A stretch of 64,000 nt of DNA, taken from contig NZ_CP051130.1 of assembly GCF_013378055.1 (NCBI RefSeq), positions 1 through 64,000 of the forward strand, in the 5' to 3' direction. Position 1 is the first letter of the stretch. The number at the start of each line of letters is the position of its first letter. The notes beneath the pieces were generated by a model. It was not told the DNA's origin, ran no database searches, and saw only the letters and a program-made list of their open reading frames with translations. Both the position numbers and the translations under genes were made by a program. This DNA comes from Parasphingopyxis sp. CP4. GTDB lineage: Bacteria > Pseudomonadota > Alphaproteobacteria > Sphingomonadales > Sphingomonadaceae. Positions 61,517 to 64,000 of the stretch are shown one piece after another.

Positions 61517-63076
61517 ATGCCATTAAAGATTTCGGCAGACTTGAAGAAGTCTATCGCAGCAGAAAAAGAGATCGAAAAATCGGATGTTGAAGATTACGTT
61601 TGGAACCACAAGCCGAATAATTGCTTTCTGTGCAGTGGCAAATTGAACAGAGCCGCCGACGCCATAGAATTGGATCACAATATACCTTCTGCCGAAGACG
61701 GAATCGACAGTTGGGATAACCTGAACCTAACGCATGCCGGCTGTAATCGATACAAGCGTAATCATAGCTCTATTGAAGTCAGACCACATCTCCAGTTCAA
61801 ACGTTTCTGGGAAAACAAATCTGGCGCTGCAAACTTCAAAAGTGCGAAAGAATTTTACAAACTTGGTCTAACAGATTGCTTTGTTAAGACGACAAAGAAC
61901 AAAAAAACCGCCACAATTGAGACCGAGTTAGGCAAGCAGTCCGTATCAATTTATCATGAACGGGTGGGAAGTCGCGACATGGCGTTTTGTTTCGCCGAAC
62001 TTCCAATCTCTTGCATAGTGAATGATGACAAAATTCAACCTCGCTACATCAATATCAATCACCTGCTGTCGATCGCCACGGACCTCACCAAGAATCCGCT
62101 TCACGAACAACCTGCATGTCGTCTGGTCGGTGATAGCGATAAAAAAAGCGTGTTAATGTTCGACGGCCAGCACAAGACTGTTGCAAACCTGATCAACGGC
62201 CGGACATCATTGGTCTTTAAACTCTATCTGGACATATCGATTGAAGAATCGCTTCATTTGGTAAATTCAATCCAGAGCCGAATAAAAAAGCTCCCCCTCA
62301 CTCCTTTTGAACTAGCCACAAAGATGTCGGACGAAGTGGCTAGGCAGATTGAAGCGTATGAAGAAGAGATGGGATCCCAAGAGGTCTCGGAAGCTGGCTT
62401 CATCGCATGGCTGGATCCGGCGAGCAGGGCGAGGGCAAAGGCGGGCATAGCTTCGGCTGTCATTGACAGAGTAGTCAGTGATCAAGACCTTGCATTCGCG
62501 CGGATAATTGAACGAAAAGGTCTAGTGATAGATGGCCCGATCTCGCTAAAAGAAGCTGCGTTTCAAAAGAACATTCTGAAGAAATTGCTCTTTACTAAAC
62601 CTCTGTCTGAGGGCCTCAAGGGAGAGGCCATGAAACAAGCAAGGGAACGAGAGACCAAGAACGTAGTAAAGCTGCTAAACAAAATTTATGAGCGTGGTTT
62701 CGTCGAACAACCTGACGCAGACCCGGAGCAGGAAAGACATAGAATCGGCCGGCTAGGATACCAAGCTAGCTTGGCTTATATGACTGCGATCATTCGCCAG
62801 TTGATGTCAGCACAAATGTTTCCATCGCATGATGATCTGACTTTTGTCGAAGAGGATGTTCCACAGAAAACGTGGGATATAATTTCTGGAAACATTGACC
62901 GATTCTTCGATCACCCTGTCTGGACTGCAGATCTAACAAGAGGCATCCACGCGAAAGCCGTGCAAGAAGCTTTCAGCAAAAATCAGAACGTCGAAACTGC
63001 ATTCCGGAACGTAGGTCTGACCGGCGGCTATTGCGCTCGCAACGATAGATTACCGACAAATTGGGCTGGGGTATGA
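61517..63076 (+). CDS. HNH nuclease fused to DGQHR-like domain
   Basis: A 519-residue protein. Residues about 30-85 form an HNH nuclease: 'CFLCSGKL', then 'IELDHNIPSAEDG', then 'NLNLTHAGCNRYKRNH', with CxxC and DH..N..H/CxxxK in order. Residues about 180-280 read like the DGQHR domain of DndB-type proteins ('SVLMFDGQHKTVANLINGR', then 'LVNSIQSRIKKLPLTPFEL'), with Lys in place of the final Arg. The remainder is helical. The start has a strong ribosome site 'gggagg'. The stop overlaps the KAP NTPase start (ATGA). A nuclease with a modification-sensing or nucleotide-binding partner domain is inferred. Confidence 0.75.
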   Translation: MPLKISADLKKSIAAEKEIEKSDVEDYVWNHKPNNCFLCSGKLNRAADAIELDHNIPSAEDGIDSWDNLNLTHAGCNRYKRNHSSIEVRPHLQFKRFWENKSGAANFKSAKEFYKLGLTDCFVKTTKNKKTATIETELGKQSVSIYHERVGSRDMAFCFAELPISCIVNDDKIQPRYININHLLSIATDLTKNPLHEQPACRLVGDSDKKSVLMFDGQHKTVANLINGRTSLVFKLYLDISIEESLHLVNSIQSRIKKLPLTPFELATKMSDEVARQIEAYEEEMGSQEVSEAGFIAWLDPASRARAKAGIASAVIDRVVSDQDLAFARIIERKGLVIDGPISLKEAAFQKNILKKLLFTKPLSEGLKGEAMKQARERETKNVVKLLNKIYERGFVEQPDADPEQERHRIGRLGYQASLAYMTAIIRQLMSAQMFPSHDDLTFVEEDVPQKTWDIISGNIDRFFDHPVWTADLTRGIHAKAVQEAFSKNQNVETAFRNVGLTGGYCARNDRLPTNWAGV

Positions 63077-64000
63077 TAGATCCTAAAGCGATCCGTGGCG
63101 ACCGGGAACTAGATGCAGCGGAGCCGGACAAGCTAGGATTTGAAGCGAGTGCGAAGAAGATTGCAAATGCGCTGACAAAGTGCTCGCCAGAGGCGCACTT
63201 AGTGGTCGGACTAGAAGGTTCGTGGGGGTCGGGCAAGTCAAGTATGATCAACAAGCTCATTGCGGAACTTGATGAGCAAAACCTTCATACTCGTCCTGGA
63301 ATTATTCAATTCAAGCCATGGCAAATTGGGAGCCAAGGCTCGCTGATGGAAGCTTTCTTTTCGGAGTTATCGATTGGAATTGGTCAGTATAAATACGAAC
63401 ACGGAGATGCGACCGACGTAACGATAAAAGCTTTCAAAGATACCGGAAAAGCAATTCAACGATATGCAAAAAAATTGATAGCTTGGCATCCAGCATATGC
63501 TCCAGCTGTTGAGGCCGTTATTCCTGGATACAGCGTCCACGCCGATATCGCTGCGGGATTTGGAAAAGCAATCGACTCCAAAGAAGCAATTCCATTGGAA
63601 GAAGCCAAGTGCAAGGTAGAGAGAAAACTAAAGAGCCTGCCAAACAAATTTGTTGTGATAATAGACGATATTGATCGCCTAGAACCACGTGAAACAATCG
63701 AAATTATTAGATTGATTAAGTCTGTCGCTAACTTTCCGAATATTCTTTATCTCCTTTCATTTGATCAAGAGATTGTCGTGCACGCACTGGAGCAATCGGG
63801 CATCAAATCGGGATCAAGTTTCCTTGAGAAGATCCTGCAAATCGTGGTCCCAATGCCAGTTCCAGATTCCTTTGATCTCCGACGGTGGTTTGAGGAGGAG
63901 CTTTCCAGCTTCTATTCTCCAAAAGACACCGCTGAGCAGTCGAGAATTCGTGAAATCATTGACATTGAGGGAGGATGGTATTTTCACAATCCTCGCTCGG
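63073..64000 (+). CDS. KAP family P-loop NTPase (3' end outside window)
   Basis: The first 309 codons of a KAP NTPase. The Walker A is 'EGSWGSGKSSMIN' (near residues 48-60), the KAP-specific 'IIQFKPWQIG' follows, and Walker B with sensor is 'VVIIDDIDRLEP' (near 198-209). 'LYLLSFDQEIVVHAL' is typical of the family. Some KAP proteins (for example PifA of plasmid F) exclude phages. The ATG overlaps the HNH-DGQHK gene stop, so the two are translationally coupled and probably form one system. The frame is still open at base 64000. Confidence 0.85.
   Translation, partial: MIDPKAIRGDRELDAAEPDKLGFEASAKKIANALTKCSPEAHLVVGLEGSWGSGKSSMINKLIAELDEQNLHTRPGIIQFKPWQIGSQGSLMEAFFSELSIGIGQYKYEHGDATDVTIKAFKDTGKAIQRYAKKLIAWHPAYAPAVEAVIPGYSVHADIAAGFGKAIDSKEAIPLEEAKCKVERKLKSLPNKFVVIIDDIDRLEPRETIEIIRLIKSVANFPNILYLLSFDQEIVVHALEQSGIKSGSSFLEKILQIVVPMPVPDSFDLRRWFEEELSSFYSPKDTAEQSRIREIIDIEGGWYFHNPRS

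Noticed and set aside
55615-64000. Second attachment site or direct repeat of the tRNA-Ser 3' end
   Set aside because: Looked for in the island part; none seen, so the far end is assumed to be outside the window.

Overview
The window is a chromosomal segment of a sphingomonad (Alphaproteobacteria, Sphingomonadales). The clearest evidence is a serine palmitoyltransferase gene almost identical in reading to the Sphingomonas enzyme, a paired acyl carrier protein and ceramide reductase, a PhyR/NepR/EcfG general stress response locus, a TonB-dependent receptor of sphingomonad type, and a scpA-scpB-tatABC block. Most of the window is GC-rich core genome. The last 8.4 kb is a lower-GC integrated island that runs off the right edge.

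Layout. 1-15 kb: the 3' end of ftsZ, a secreted TPR/SPOR protein, dgt, then a three-gene insert (DUF1800, DUF1501, cyclooxygenase-like heme peroxidase), then a tightly packed run argS, SPOR protein, nagZ, scpA, scpB, tatA, tatB, tatC, closed by a strong terminator. 15-19 kb: general stress response locus, with a PhyP-like degenerate sensor kinase and nepR on the minus strand, and phyR and ecfG on the plus strand. A consensus EcfG promoter lies in front of phyR. 19-25 kb: glnE, a 1-Cys bcp, DUF455, M23 peptidase, erpA-like gene, acetyltransferase, xthA. 25-41 kb: an envelope-lipid neighbourhood with a bacterial ceramide synthase candidate, a fatty acid hydroxylase family protein, a flippase, lptG, lptF, DUF2141, a lipid kinase coupled to a Tam41-like nucleotidyltransferase, a hybrid kinase, spt, acp, and cerR at the end of an obgE-DUF5360-proB operon. 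41-55 kb: TonB receptor, TetR with divergent PF10118 gene, rplU-rpmA, phaC-phaZ, YcaQ-like glycosylase, sulfotransferase, wax ester synthase/DGAT, hydrolase, hspQ.

55.5-64 kb: tRNA-Ser(CGA) followed directly by a tyrosine integrase. The island then carries an unknown gene, an AlpA-like regulator, a gene-free 627-base stretch with a predicted pseudoknot and long hairpin, an overlapping Dcm-type methylase, Vsr and MvaI/BcnI-like endonuclease operon, and a two-gene module joining an HNH nuclease and a DGQH(R/K) domain in one protein to a KAP P-loop NTPase (cut by the window end). This last module is the best candidate here for an uncharacterised defence system.

How genes work together. The 25-38 kb genes could take serine plus acyl-ACP through ketosphinganine and ceramide to a phosphorylated or CDP-activated ceramide and on to envelope export. 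The island genes read as genome defence. All functional statements come from reading motifs and recalled families; no database search was run.
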